From assembly GCA_943789475.1 (NCBI GenBank), contig CALSUG010000001.1:111926-175925 (forward strand): a stretch of 64,000 bases of DNA. The letters are read 5' to 3'. A program made the translations under genes and the position numbers. This document shows, in pieces, positions 45,127 through 54,351 of this stretch. The notes beneath the pieces are model-generated. The model did not search any database, had not been told where the DNA came from, and saw only the letters and a program-made list of their open reading frames with translations. This DNA is from an uncultured Alphaproteobacteria bacterium (lineage in GTDB: Bacteria; Pseudomonadota; Alphaproteobacteria; Micavibrionales; UBA1664). How positions within the stretch are numbered: position 1 is the first letter of the stretch; every line of letters starts with the position of its first letter.

Positions 45127-45556
45127 GAAGTTTTGAGGCCATTCCGCGTAATGAACCTGTAAAATTTATGGCGAGGCACCTCACAAGAACCTCATAAATA
45201 TGGATTGGCTCTAATTTGGCAAAAGCCATTTCTTCCATATTGTGTAATGTCACCCAATCATCAACACCATTTCCTTTGAACTTTGTTGATGAGAAAAATT
45301 CTTCTCTTATTTCTTTTATAAAAGATGGCGACAGTTGCAATATTGCCAAAAGATACGCACTTCCATCATCGCTTTTTTCAGCGGGGATACCATTCATGGT
45401 TTTGGAAAGTTCATACCTGATTTTTTCAAATAAATCATGTCCCGCTATTGCCGATAATTTATCAACACGAAAAGAAACATTCTCAATTTTAAATTCAGGT
45501 TTATTAATTCCATCCCTGATAGATTTGATTAATCCTTCAACGTTATCTGTCGCCAT
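45089..45556 (-). CDS. Tail assembly chaperone (G)
   Basis: 155 residues, helical, between the tail tube and tape measure genes, the fixed position of this chaperone in long-tailed phages. It coats the tape measure during tail building. The 3' end overlaps the extension frame, consistent with programmed -1 slippage. Assigned by position more than sequence. Confidence 0.7.
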   Translation of the reverse strand: MATDNVEGLIKSIRDGINKPEFKIENVSFRVDKLSAIAGHDLFEKIRYELSKTMNGIPAEKSDDGSAYLLAILQLSPSFIKEIREEFFSSTKFKGNGVDDWVTLHNMEEMAFAKLEPIHIYEVLVRCLAINFTGSLRGMASKLPKKILGLIPSKQ

Positions 45557-45571
45557 GCTCTCTATCCTTTA

Positions 45572-46000
45572 TTAAAATTTAGCTGCACTGTAGTCAGGCA
45601 TAATTCGTTCAAACGATATTTCAAATTCAGCATTAGAAACTTCGCCCTTACCCATGCTTGGCCCAAGAGGGAATTTAGTTAAAACGCCACGTTCCAATAG
45701 AATGCTAATTCCATTTGCTGCGTCTTCAATCGTTCCGTTAAATTCCAAACGTGCGCCATTTTGAAATGCCGTTGCCAAGTTCGTTAAAATTTTTGTTGTC
45801 GGACTGTTGGCCAATAATTTAAAAATTACCGCGCCCCCTTTTGTTCCTGTCCCCGCACCTGTCATAAGGCCATCCGCCCCAAACTTAGTTTGTGCAATCT
45901 CCACATCTTGTGGCAGGCTCAACGCATCGGAATCATCCGACCATCCAGTGACAGTAAAGTTGTTTAAAGTCACAACTGTTTGTTCAAGTGAAAAAATCAT
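45572..46000 (-). CDS. Tail tube protein
   Basis: 142 residues, beta-rich. TVVTLNNFTVTGWSDDSDALSLPQDVEIAQTKFGADGLMTG and NAEFEISFERIMPDYSAAKF match the small tube proteins of myophages that also carry DUF3383-type sheaths. It directly follows the sheath gene. Confidence 0.8.
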   Translation of the reverse strand: MIFSLEQTVVTLNNFTVTGWSDDSDALSLPQDVEIAQTKFGADGLMTGAGTGTKGGAVIFKLLANSPTTKILTNLATAFQNGARLEFNGTIEDAANGISILLERGVLTKFPLGPSMGKGEVSNAEFEISFERIMPDYSAAKF

Positions 46001-46012
46001 TATTTATATCTC

Positions 46013-47506
46013 CTAGTTTTCAAAATCGATTTGAATGTCAACAAAGTGAATTGCGCCCGCACCCTTAACCCAAATACGGAAAGGTGTTGTTTTACGTTGG
46101 TTACGATCCGACTGTGATAATTCAGTAATCGGCGCCGCGTAAATCAAATAACCATTTGGCAAAAATCCTTCAAAGTCTTTGTTACCTGTCGTTTGTTGTA
46201 CATCTAATGTTAAAGCGTCAGATAATTGACCAGGTGCAATACCACCGTTTTTAACACCTTGACGACAGACCTGTTCAATCACACGTTTAATTGCCGCGTT
46301 ACCCTCTTTTGTTTGAGGTACCTTTGTCGGGTTTTGACGCAACAAATTATAAACATCTGCTTGAACAGTATTTGTGAACCAATCTAACCAGTAACGAACA
46401 TCCACATAAACAGATGGTGCAAACGTTATGCCTTCTGCATAAATATCGTCACCCGAGAATGGCGCATAATAATTAACATTTTTACGTTCTAGTTCTGTTT
46501 GTTCAGTCGGTGTTAAATTATCCGAAGCTGTACCGGGTAACGATTTAAACTTACCTGTAATCAAACTGTTATTCGCTGAAAAATTAACCGCCGAAAAACG
46601 ACCCGCAATTGACAGTGACTTATAATCCTTTGTACGTGACCATGTACCAAATGTGCGCTCTGGCTTTAAAGCACTTACTTGTGCAAATACAGACGATGTT
46701 TCACCTGTTGTTACAACGTTTTCATCATTGCTTTCTGCACTAAACATGTAAATGCGAGAAGCAACCCAAGAACGAACTTTATCAACTGTTGCCGTATCAT
46801 TTAAAGATGCATCCAATGTGATAAAATACCACTGATCATTCAAAGCCAAGATAGACGTTAATGCATCTTCCAATGATTCTGCATCTGCACCCTGTTGAAA
46901 TATTGAAGTCTCATTATCAATTCCAAGCAATGATGCTATTTCTGTTCCTGTTGCCGCACTTGTGCCGTGCGTTAACAATGCCGTAGCACCAACGACAGAA
47001 CCAGTTGAAATTTCAAATCGTGCCTTTACCGCATTGTATGTTATTTCAACTTGATCAAGGCTTGCATCTGCACCGGCTCTCAATGCCGTTTGTAATGTTG
47101 TCGCAACATCCGCATACGCAGTAACCGCCGAGAAATCAATCCCTGTAAAGTCTTCATCATTAATTGAAATTGAACCATCATTAATTGCCTGAAAATCTGA
47201 CAATTGAGATACTGATCCACCAACGATGATAGCAGGTGCATCTTCATTAATCCAGCGCGCAATTATTAAATTTTTAGGATACGGACTTTGTTGGAAATAA
47301 ACGTTTGCAGCCTTATATGGTTCCGTACTTTCATCAAACACAGACTCCACATCAGGCATTGATGCGTTAACGCTCACGCGCCCCGCCCCTGTTGGAAGTG
47401 TTGTATCATTTGTTAAAAAAAGTGGAATACCAAATTCTCTACGCAATACGCCTTGCGGTGTAATTGTTGCGCTTACCTTAACGATATCTGAAATCTCAAG
47501 TGTCAT
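46013..47506 (-). CDS. Contractile tail sheath protein (DUF3383-like)
   Basis: 497 residues. The start (LEISDIVKVSATITPQGVLRREFGIPLFLTND) and the C-terminal FEGFLPNGYLIYAAPITELSQSDRNQRKTTPFRIWVKGAGAIHFVDIQIDFEN resemble DUF3383 sheath proteins. Its presence shows a contractile (myophage) tail. It overlaps the neck gene by 11 bases. Confidence 0.87.
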   Translation of the reverse strand: MTLEISDIVKVSATITPQGVLRREFGIPLFLTNDTTLPTGAGRVSVNASMPDVESVFDESTEPYKAANVYFQQSPYPKNLIIARWINEDAPAIIVGGSVSQLSDFQAINDGSISINDEDFTGIDFSAVTAYADVATTLQTALRAGADASLDQVEITYNAVKARFEISTGSVVGATALLTHGTSAATGTEIASLLGIDNETSIFQQGADAESLEDALTSILALNDQWYFITLDASLNDTATVDKVRSWVASRIYMFSAESNDENVVTTGETSSVFAQVSALKPERTFGTWSRTKDYKSLSIAGRFSAVNFSANNSLITGKFKSLPGTASDNLTPTEQTELERKNVNYYAPFSGDDIYAEGITFAPSVYVDVRYWLDWFTNTVQADVYNLLRQNPTKVPQTKEGNAAIKRVIEQVCRQGVKNGGIAPGQLSDALTLDVQQTTGNKDFEGFLPNGYLIYAAPITELSQSDRNQRKTTPFRIWVKGAGAIHFVDIQIDFEN

Positions 47507-48032
47507 TATTATCTACCTCAATGTTGGTTGTTAAATCTTTTTCCGCAGACATATTCAATGTGAAATCAACCTCACGAATTGCCTGTGTTTCTTGTGTCAC
47601 AGTGTCAGAAACACCGATCGTCAATTCTAAAACTGCGCGTTCTTCCCAAAGAGAAGAAACAATCGCATCTAAACGTCTTGCCTTGGTTGTGTTAATTAAC
47701 GTCAAACCTTCTTTTGCAAGATATTGTTGTCCTTTTGGGGTTTGAACCTTTAATGCCTTACACATTTCAAACGCCCCATTTTGATAAAACTGTACTGAAA
47801 ATTTATGAATGTGATTTCCATTTATCAATACATCCAAATCACCCTCAACCGCCCCCTCGTCAAAGCGAATTGAATTTGTTCCTTGTTGCTCCATATCAAT
47901 CAACAAAACAGATGCATAAAGTTCGCTGGGTGATGGATTGTTATCATTGCCTGGTATCACAAGCGAACTATCTAAACCTGTTTCCAAGGCTACATATTTT
48001 CTAACTAATTTTTCGAAATCATCCTGCGTCAT
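47496..48032 (-). CDS. Neck/tail terminator protein
   Basis: 178 residues between the head-tail joining genes and the sheath, the usual place of the tail terminator. ELYASVLLIDMEQQGTNSIRF and FSVQFYQNGAFEMCKALKV fit gp12-like neck terminators. Function inferred from order and pattern. Confidence 0.65.
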   Translation of the reverse strand: MTQDDFEKLVRKYVALETGLDSSLVIPGNDNNPSPSELYASVLLIDMEQQGTNSIRFDEGAVEGDLDVLINGNHIHKFSVQFYQNGAFEMCKALKVQTPKGQQYLAKEGLTLINTTKARRLDAIVSSLWEERAVLELTIGVSDTVTQETQAIREVDFTLNMSAEKDLTTNIEVDNNDT

Positions 48033-48412
48033 GGTTGCTTATCCAATCTGATCGCTGTTATTTCAAAATGTGAATCGCTTGAATAATCGACAACGCTTAA
48101 AACAATGTACGTAATATCTTTCCATACGATCAAATCAGGGGACCCATCATTTTCGTGCGTTCTAATTGGCAAAATTGCGCCAATGTCTTTTACATCAACA
48201 AACACCTCAATCCCTTGTGATATTTTTTGCCCTCCAACTGTATTTTGACGAAGAAGCGCAAGCCCTCCTGTATCAATAGGATCAACGCTTGCCATTATAT
48301 CAACCGTATTATCACCACCCGTTACATATTCGCCGTTTTCATTGCGTGAACCAGTCGGTTTTTGTTTTATCGTTATGAGTTCATAACGTTGTCTTGATCG
48401 CTGGTATTTCAT
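48029..48412 (-). CDS. Head-tail joining protein
   Basis: 127 residues, beta-rich (RYELITIKQKPTGSRNENGEYVTGG). It lies in the neck cluster and overlaps the terminator gene start by 4 bases. Probably the head closure ring. Confidence 0.55.
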   Translation of the reverse strand: MKYQRSRQRYELITIKQKPTGSRNENGEYVTGGDNTVDIMASVDPIDTGGLALLRQNTVGGQKISQGIEVFVDVKDIGAILPIRTHENDGSPDLIVWKDITYIVLSVVDYSSDSHFEITAIRLDKQP

Positions 48413-48414
48413 TA

Positions 48415-48861
48415 TTATTTTTTCACCTTATGTGTCACGGATGCACGCATAAATCCCGCATCCACCAAAGGGTTTGATGAACCTTTTTTTGCAATCGTTT
48501 GGCTTGCCAATGCTGGCGCTGTTAATTCTGTAATTGATCTTTGAACCTCGCCCGCATGCATGGCCCCTATTCGCTCTGCCAACATTGGGTCAACGGCCAT
48601 CGTTTCAGGTTCAATACCACTCTTAAGAACATTTAATAATTTGTCTTTGACCTTACCGTTGGCTTGTCTAAAGAATGGTCTTTCAGGTAAATTTCCATCA
48701 CCAAATTCATGTGCGGCCGCAACCCCCGCAACAGGTGTTCCGTCTTCGTATTTTGCATTGTCAAAGAAACCTGTTTCAACCGCTTTGATGTGGCCTTTAA
48801 ATGCATTTTTCAAAAGGGCATCTAATTTTTTACCACCCTTGAAACGAACTTTTTTAGCCAT
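48415..48861 (-). CDS. Head-tail connector protein (gp10-like)
   Basis: 148 residues. VETGFFDNAKYEDGTPVAGVAAAHEFGDGNLPERPFFRQA is the typical HK97 gp10/minor tail pattern (AxxxEFG, PxRPFFR). The ATG chosen overlaps the previous gene's stop; an earlier start at 48894 lies deeper in that gene. Confidence 0.8.
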   Translation of the reverse strand: MAKKVRFKGGKKLDALLKNAFKGHIKAVETGFFDNAKYEDGTPVAGVAAAHEFGDGNLPERPFFRQANGKVKDKLLNVLKSGIEPETMAVDPMLAERIGAMHAGEVQRSITELTAPALASQTIAKKGSSNPLVDAGFMRASVTHKVKK

Positions 48862-49219
48862 AAACTCTTGCTCTGAATTTTCCACCTGCATCATGGCGTT
48901 TGAATTGTAAATATTTGCGACCGTACGAGGTTATCTCATAGAATGAATCTGCATCACGTTCGCTTTGTGTTTTATATGTGTTTTGTTTCTTACCTGTTTT
49001 GTCAGAGGTAACGACACCCATACCGCCATCGATCGAAGCATCATTCCCTTTATCGACAACATACAAATGTGCCGCAAGGTAAATGACCGCCCGTTCGGAT
49101 TGTGCGTAAATCACAAGAGCATCTTCAAGATACATCGTAACCGTTTCATCAGACACACTATCGAGTTCATCAAAACGATTACGAAAGCTTCCCAGCAATT
49201 TATTTAAATCGAAAGACAC
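48854..49219 (-). CDS. DUF4054-type head-tail connector
   Basis: 121 residues. TVTMYLEDALVIYAQSERAVIYLAAHLYVVDKG and a C-terminal SFYEITSYGRKYLQFKRHD fit DUF4054, a family of gp6-like adaptor proteins at the portal. Confidence 0.8.
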   Translation of the reverse strand: MSFDLNKLLGSFRNRFDELDSVSDETVTMYLEDALVIYAQSERAVIYLAAHLYVVDKGNDASIDGGMGVVTSDKTGKKQNTYKTQSERDADSFYEITSYGRKYLQFKRHDAGGKFRARVYG

Positions 49220-49221
49220 GA

Positions 49222-49665
49222 TTATTCGTCTCCCTCAATCATACCTTTATAAGCCTCGGCTTGATCCTTTGCGAATGGTCCATGAACTTTTTCTTCTTGA
49301 TCCATGACATACCATTTACCACCACCGCGATGTTCAACATGGTGAACTTCTGGATCAAAAACGAATTCATCAACTTCATCAACTTCATCAACTTCATCAA
49401 CTTCATCAACTTCATCAACTTCATCAACTTCATCAACTTCATCAACTTCATCAACTTCATCAACTTCATCAACTTCATCAACTTCATCAATGATGACCGC
49501 TTCGCCCTCAATCATGTCAAATGATTTTTCAAGGTGAGCCTTTCCAGCCGGATAGGATGCAAACGCTTCATACGCCTCATCAGTTAGGTTAACCGTACCC
49601 TGTGAGGGTACGATTTCACCATTAATAACGATGGGTGCATTTGTTTTATTCAAAAGCACTGGCAT
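49222..49665 (-). CDS. Phage protein with acidic VDE tandem repeat
   Basis: 147 residues. Residues about 59-100 are 14 copies of a three-residue acidic unit (first I-D-E, then V-D-E), encoded by a perfect 9-bp DNA repeat. An N-terminal beta domain (MPVLLNKTNAPIVINGEIVPSQGTVNL) and a C-terminal GGGKWYVMDQEEKVHGPFAKDQAEAYKG domain frame it. It sits between the capsid and the connector; role unknown. Confidence 0.75.
   Translation of the reverse strand: MPVLLNKTNAPIVINGEIVPSQGTVNLTDEAYEAFASYPAGKAHLEKSFDMIEGEAVIIDEVDEVDEVDEVDEVDEVDEVDEVDEVDEVDEVDEVDEVDEFVFDPEVHHVEHRGGGKWYVMDQEEKVHGPFAKDQAEAYKGMIEGDE
49366..49482 (+). repeat. 9-bp tandem repeat, 13 perfect copies
   Basis: TTCATCAAC is repeated 13 times without change, then a fourteenth copy ends in T instead of C. 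It is in frame in the phage gene on the minus strand. Copy number is likely to change by slippage. Confidence 0.95.
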
Positions 49666-49667
49666 GA

Positions 49668-50759
49668 TTAGATCCCGTCCACGTAACGCATTGTTGTTGG
49701 GCGTTTCACGTTCAAGCCTGAAATTTTGTACTCCATAGGAGCCTTAACCACAAAACCTTCATTGATTGTTGTGATAACACGTGGTGAAATTGGCATCGCC
49801 ATTTCCATGATACGTTTATCCTTGAAACCAATTAACATACGGTCAGAGCCACCAGCACCAGCACCCTTTAATTCAGCAACAGATGCAAGCTTAACTTCTT
49901 GACCTGTACGAGCTGTCCAAGGGTTGTTCTTTTTAACGTATCCCCAAACAGTCTTATCCGCGTTATCACCATAACCAAGTGTTGTTACACGGTTATATTG
50001 TGCGATAGGCAAATAGATTGTTAGTTCCTTGCGGATGATACGTCCAACAACTTCGGCAGATTGCTCAACAATACTACCAATTTTCTTGTTCAACAGTTCA
50101 ACCAATTCTTGCGCTGTTGACGCTTCCATTGTTGCAGGCGTTGTGTCTGTTAAGATTTCGTCATGATTAACCAAACCTTTAAACCCAACTGTTTCATCAC
50201 CCAACAAACCAACTTGTTCGATATGATCCATTGCACCTTCTGATGCGGCCTTTACCGTTTCGCTATCCAATGAAACACCAGTGAATGCGGCACGGCGCAA
50301 ATCTTCCAATGTCCACTGTGGAACGATACCACCATATTCAAGGCTATACGCAACATTACGCATACCAACTTGTGCATTGTTCGCATCGCCACCATCACTT
50401 GTGATAAACGATCCTTTACCTACTTTATCGCTTACGCGGTAAGAGTATGTTGTTGCACCTTCTGGCACATTGTTAATCAAAGGAACCAATTCATCTAAAC
50501 GGAAATCCGTGTAAAGAGTTTCTTCAATTTCAGCCTGAACCGCTTGAAGGTTATTTGTTAAAAATCCAACCGCTTGTGCCGCTGCATCTGCATCATTCAT
50601 TGGGATTGCCAATGGATTATGTGCATCACGTAACGCCGCAAAGTCATGATTACGACCACGTGCATTTAGGTTAGAGTTGTGTGAATCCATAAATCCAGCC
50701 GCCTTGATCGCCTCAAGGTGATTGTAGTCATGTAAGTTTTGTCCAAAAATATTAGGCAT
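49668..50759 (-). CDS. Major capsid protein (DUF2184)
   Basis: 363 residues, full length for the family. VPLINNVPEGATTYSYRVSDKVG, VAYSLEYGGIVPQWTLEDLRRAAFTG, GVSLDSETVKAASEGAMDHIEQVGLLGD and NLNVKRPTTMRYVDGI are DUF2184 signatures of an HK97-fold capsid protein. The head genes to its right are a protease and a decoration protein. Confidence 0.9.
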   Translation of the reverse strand: MPNIFGQNLHDYNHLEAIKAAGFMDSHNSNLNARGRNHDFAALRDAHNPLAIPMNDADAAAQAVGFLTNNLQAVQAEIEETLYTDFRLDELVPLINNVPEGATTYSYRVSDKVGKGSFITSDGGDANNAQVGMRNVAYSLEYGGIVPQWTLEDLRRAAFTGVSLDSETVKAASEGAMDHIEQVGLLGDETVGFKGLVNHDEILTDTTPATMEASTAQELVELLNKKIGSIVEQSAEVVGRIIRKELTIYLPIAQYNRVTTLGYGDNADKTVWGYVKKNNPWTARTGQEVKLASVAELKGAGAGGSDRMLIGFKDKRIMEMAMPISPRVITTINEGFVVKAPMEYKISGLNVKRPTTMRYVDGI

Positions 50760-50776
50760 TTCTTTTGCTCCTTAAG

Positions 50777-51253
50777 TTATGCGCGAGTTTGGCCGTTGAT
50801 ACGTGCTTCGATAAGTTCACCGTTAGCACCACCAGTTACGACAGTTACAAGTAATTTAGGTTGAGTTGTGATGTCATCCACAGTGACCGCAGGGGCCTTA
50901 ACCCACTGGCCTGATGTGTGATCAAAGATTAACGCATCATCGCAAACAACAGTTTCACCAGCGACCAGGTAAAACACACCTGATTTTGCCAATTTAACCA
51001 TTGTGTCTGCGGCGTATTCAATTTCGCCGCTTGCAACAACACCAACATCATAAGATACGATTGATGTTACGTTTAAACGTTGGGCTTCGTTTGCTGGTTT
51101 AACAAATTTTGTTCCATCAAAGAAAACGCCTTCGCCACCTTTTACAGCAACACCAGCTTGCCCACGGTCAAATGCATGCGCTTCGTTTGCGCGTGCCAAC
51201 ATTCCTGCATGACCTTTACCAGAATATGTTGAATAATTATTTTGAATAGTCAT
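50777..51253 (-). CDS. Capsid cement/decoration protein
   Basis: 158 residues, Gly/Val/Thr-rich beta protein. GQAGVAVKGGEGVFFDGTKFVKPANEAQRLNVTSIVSYDVG fits gp24-like structural cement proteins that sit on DUF2184 capsids. It lies 4 bases after the prohead protease. Confidence 0.8.
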   Translation of the reverse strand: MTIQNNYSTYSGKGHAGMLARANEAHAFDRGQAGVAVKGGEGVFFDGTKFVKPANEAQRLNVTSIVSYDVGVVASGEIEYAADTMVKLAKSGVFYLVAGETVVCDDALIFDHTSGQWVKAPAVTVDDITTQPKLLVTVVTGGANGELIEARINGQTRA

Positions 51254-51256
51254 TGA

Positions 51257-52333
51257 TTACTCTCCTTGTTTTTTCAATTTACGAGCATCCAAACCAGACA
51301 TTGGTTTAGCTAATGTTGAAACACTCGTGTTAGTTTTGATTTCGTCCGCTTTGTCCGACGCCGCCTTACGATCTTTTAAAATTGTGTCTAAAACACCACG
51401 TAAATAAGCATCGTCTTGGTCTGCGATATTTTCGATATCATCAGCCAAAGCCACTTCAAGAATTTCACGATCATTCATTGAATGAACATCTTGTTCATCA
51501 TCCAATAATGGTGCGACATCCGTAATCAATTGCGTACGAGCCTTTACAGCATCCGCAACATCTAATGGTGCAACATCATCTTGATCATCGCCTTCATCAT
51601 CAGCGTCATCTTCTGCATCATTTTGAGATGCATTGATCAAATCCTCAATTTTAGGTAATAAAGCATCACCCATTTTTGAAACGATAGCGTCAATATCTAC
51701 CTTGTTTTCAGTTGCTCCTTGATCCTCGTTCAAAGCATCACGCAGCAGCTTAAGAAGTTCTTCTTTTGTCATGTTATTTGTTCTCCTGTCTAAAATACGA
51801 ACCTCAGGGCCACAGCGACCCTGCTCAACAATTGCCAGATGGTTAATAATCATCGGTCCGGCAAACCGATATTTGTATGGCTGGCCTTCGTATTCACCAT
51901 CTTCACGAATGAGATAGCATTCATACCCTGCGCTTGTTTCGCACAGACCCGCCTCAATCTTCTTAATCACATCTGTGTCTGTAATTTGAACAGACGCACC
52001 AAGTCGTTTTTCATCTAACGCCTCGACACGATCACCGATATGACCGATTGATAATTCTTTGTAATTATTCGCATCAACATTGATGTCAGGGTGCTGATGC
52101 GTAATTGGTTTCATTTTCGCGCTTGCAATTGTTTCGGCATGAAACACTGTGTCTTCTCCACGAAACACACCCACAAGCTCCCTTTTTTCACCACCAAGTT
52201 CACTATCAAGATACATTTGAACCCCTACCCCTGTGATGGCGGCAGTGGCTTTTAAATATCCCTCTGGTGTTTTCTCGCGTGATGTCGTCACGGACTGTAA
52301 ATCCGTGCCGTGAAATTTAATTTTATCTGGCAT
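51257..52333 (-). CDS. DUF2213 prohead protease/scaffold
   Basis: 358 residues from the ATG preceded by AGGAAAAATA. The N-terminal 190 residues match DUF2213 proteases (TPEGYLKATAAITGVGVQMYLDSELG, HQHPDINVDANNYKELSIGHIGD, GPMIINHLAIVEQGRCGPEVRILD). An acidic C-terminal scaffold follows (DDADDEGDDQDDVAPL). It cuts head proteins during maturation. Confidence 0.85.
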   Translation of the reverse strand: MPDKIKFHGTDLQSVTTSREKTPEGYLKATAAITGVGVQMYLDSELGGEKRELVGVFRGEDTVFHAETIASAKMKPITHQHPDINVDANNYKELSIGHIGDRVEALDEKRLGASVQITDTDVIKKIEAGLCETSAGYECYLIREDGEYEGQPYKYRFAGPMIINHLAIVEQGRCGPEVRILDRRTNNMTKEELLKLLRDALNEDQGATENKVDIDAIVSKMGDALLPKIEDLINASQNDAEDDADDEGDDQDDVAPLDVADAVKARTQLITDVAPLLDDEQDVHSMNDREILEVALADDIENIADQDDAYLRGVLDTILKDRKAASDKADEIKTNTSVSTLAKPMSGLDARKLKKQGE

Positions 52334-52341
52334 TATTTTTC

Positions 52342-53046
52342 CTATTCGATAACTGGTATTGCGACACAACGACACATCACGGCCTCACCTGGATGACCCG
52401 TTGATGGTGTTATTTCCCAATTTTGACGAGTGCCATGCATCATGGCGTGATCTTCGCGCACCCTCTCATCACCCGAGGTAAACCAATCATATTCTTTAAT
52501 ACCGATTTGTTGGTGCCTAAGTTTTGTTAACTTACCAATTGTCTTTGATGTTTGGTCACGCGCAATAATTTTTGCACGGCGCTCACCAGTCTTAAACCGT
52601 CTTTTTAACGTTGCATTCAACGCCTGTTTATCAAACCCCTTGTTTACAAAGGTGTCCTCTAGGCTGTCTTTCAAACTACCATGCAATTGCGTCGGTATCG
52701 ATTTAATCAAATCAACGTTTATTGATATTGCCTCTTTGATATGCGGATATATCGCCACATCCTGTAACAAGGGGGCAACATTAATACCCAGCGCACTGCG
52801 AAAGCTGCTTTCCGTTTTTTCACGGTGATATTGATTAAGCCCTTCAATATGCTTTTTGGCTTGTTCTTCTGGAACATCCCTTAAATCAATATCTATATAT
52901 TTTTCATAGTCTTCTTCGATATTATTAATTAAAGACTTTAAATTATCTGTTTCATTAACCCTCGCTTTTACACGTGCAAAATATGGGGCAATAACATCGC
53001 GTTTTAATATTTTTTCGTAGCGACGCTCATCAATTCGCCTTGTTCG
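52342..53046 (-). pseudogene. MuF-like head morphogenesis gene without a start
   Basis: The open frame has the MuF/minor capsid C-terminal pattern: RRAKIIARDQTSKTIGKL, EYDWFTSGDERVREDHAMMHG and TGHPGEAVMCRCVAIPVIE. The upstream part (DERRYEKILKRDVIAPYFARVKA) reads straight back into the terminase gene with no ATG or GTG; the first TTG is at 52770. So its 5' end is missing, probably removed with the portal gene. Confidence 0.7.
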
Positions 53047-53915
53047 TTACACAAGCGTTCCGCCTTTGATGCCGTTTGATGTTGAAATTCTGCTTGCCAT
53101 TCGGTTGCACATTCCAACAAAGGACCATATCGATCAGCATATCCGTTTAAATCAGCACCACCATCATTGGGATCTAATCCCGCATGGCGAATACCCGATA
53201 TATCAACATTCAAATCCTTATGCGCATCAACGCATTTCAATAACCATGAATACGGCAATAACACATATTCGCTTGCCCCATCATCAGGTTCACCCAACCA
53301 TATGTGCGGATAACGTTCTGGTGTTGTTTCCAAACACAACAAACGTTCATCTTCCATTTCATCAGGAAAGAACGGGTTATCATCATAATTAACTTTAATA
53401 ACCGTTGATTTAGGAGGCGGGCCACTTTCACTAAAAAACATCTCATCAACGGCGCCCGCCCTATCATGTCGGTTCATCGAGAACCATATTTGCGAACCAG
53501 GCTTTCTTATCGATGGCCTTAATAGCTCTAAACTTTTATGTGCTAATGATTGACCCTCCTCAACCCACACAATATCGTAATCCTCAAGCCCCTTAATGGA
53601 CATGATGTTACGTGCAAATCCCTTAAAGGCAACCCGTGTACCATTGGCACCAAGTATCACCTTGTTTTGCACCTCGTAAAAATCATCCAAATCAGCCTTT
53701 GAAATCATTAATTCCAATGCTGGCTTTACACTCTCATCAATCGAGTTTTGAAATTCACGACCACATAATATTCTTAATGGTCGTTGCGCCCCCATAATAA
53801 CAAGAGCCTGAGCAAACGTATGTGTTTTTGCACCACCACGCCCACCATATGCTACAAGGTAACGTTCAACGTCCCATAGCTGTTCCGCCCAATCGGGCAA
53901 GTGAACATCCGCCAT
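53004..53915 (-). CDS. Terminase large subunit, truncated
   Basis: 303 residues. The ATPase half is intact: Walker A YGGRGGAKTHTFAQAL, Walker B DIVWVEEGQSL, and LLRPSIRKPGSQIWFSMN. The RNase H-like nuclease starts (GIRHAGLDPNDGGADLNGYADRYG) but the frame ends soon after, at SVATKKY. Relatives are about 450-500 residues. The last codons come from MuF DNA in another frame. It would not be able to cut DNA. Confidence 0.85.
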   Translation of the reverse strand: MADVHLPDWAEQLWDVERYLVAYGGRGGAKTHTFAQALVIMGAQRPLRILCGREFQNSIDESVKPALELMISKADLDDFYEVQNKVILGANGTRVAFKGFARNIMSIKGLEDYDIVWVEEGQSLAHKSLELLRPSIRKPGSQIWFSMNRHDRAGAVDEMFFSESGPPPKSTVIKVNYDDNPFFPDEMEDERLLCLETTPERYPHIWLGEPDDGASEYVLLPYSWLLKCVDAHKDLNVDISGIRHAGLDPNDGGADLNGYADRYGPLLECATEWQAEFQHQTASKAERLCNEQGELMSVATKKY

Positions 53916-53916
53916 A

Positions 53917-54303
53917 TCATTTCTTTGACTTTACAAAATTGACGTTCAACGCATCAGGCATCAAGTCTTTACCATCCGCACCCGTTTGTTCCGTGCGTGT
54001 TGAAAATTCTTTCTTAACCTTACGTTCAAGATATTTAAGCGCCAGTTCAGGATTGCTTTCAATCGCGTTAACAACAGACTTTCTAGCCTTAAAGGTTGGC
54101 TTCTCTTTTAATAGTTTTTTTCGCTCCGAAAAGTCAGGATTGTTTCTTTCAAAATCATAAAGCGTACTTACACCAATATCCGCATGGATACAGGCTTCCT
54201 CGTCTGTACACCCCAATGAAAAAGCATATTCTAATTTATCTATAGTTTTCGGAGTTACCTTTATCGGGCGACCCATCTTTTTTGTATCTTCTTTTTTTCC
54301 CAT
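53917..54303 (-). CDS. Terminase small subunit-like protein
   Basis: 128 residues with an HTH (about 17-50: KVTPKTIDKLEYAFSLGCTDEEACIHADIGVSTLYDFER) followed by a helical linker. It binds the packaging site and hands DNA to the large subunit; its stop is one base from the large subunit ATG. Confidence 0.75.
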   Translation of the reverse strand: MGKKEDTKKMGRPIKVTPKTIDKLEYAFSLGCTDEEACIHADIGVSTLYDFERNNPDFSERKKLLKEKPTFKARKSVVNAIESNPELALKYLERKVKKEFSTRTEQTGADGKDLMPDALNVNFVKSKK

Positions 54304-54351
54304 AGATCAATCTCTTTTGACTTTTAAAATGCCACCGTTTAATGTGCATTT

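Noticed and set aside
49366..49490. CRISPR-like array
   Set aside because: The 9-bp units are contiguous with no spacers and keep the coding frame.
49261..49524. Long plus-strand frame made of Phe-Ile-Asn repeats
   Set aside because: It is the antisense reading of the 9-bp tandem repeat in the phage gene on the minus strand.
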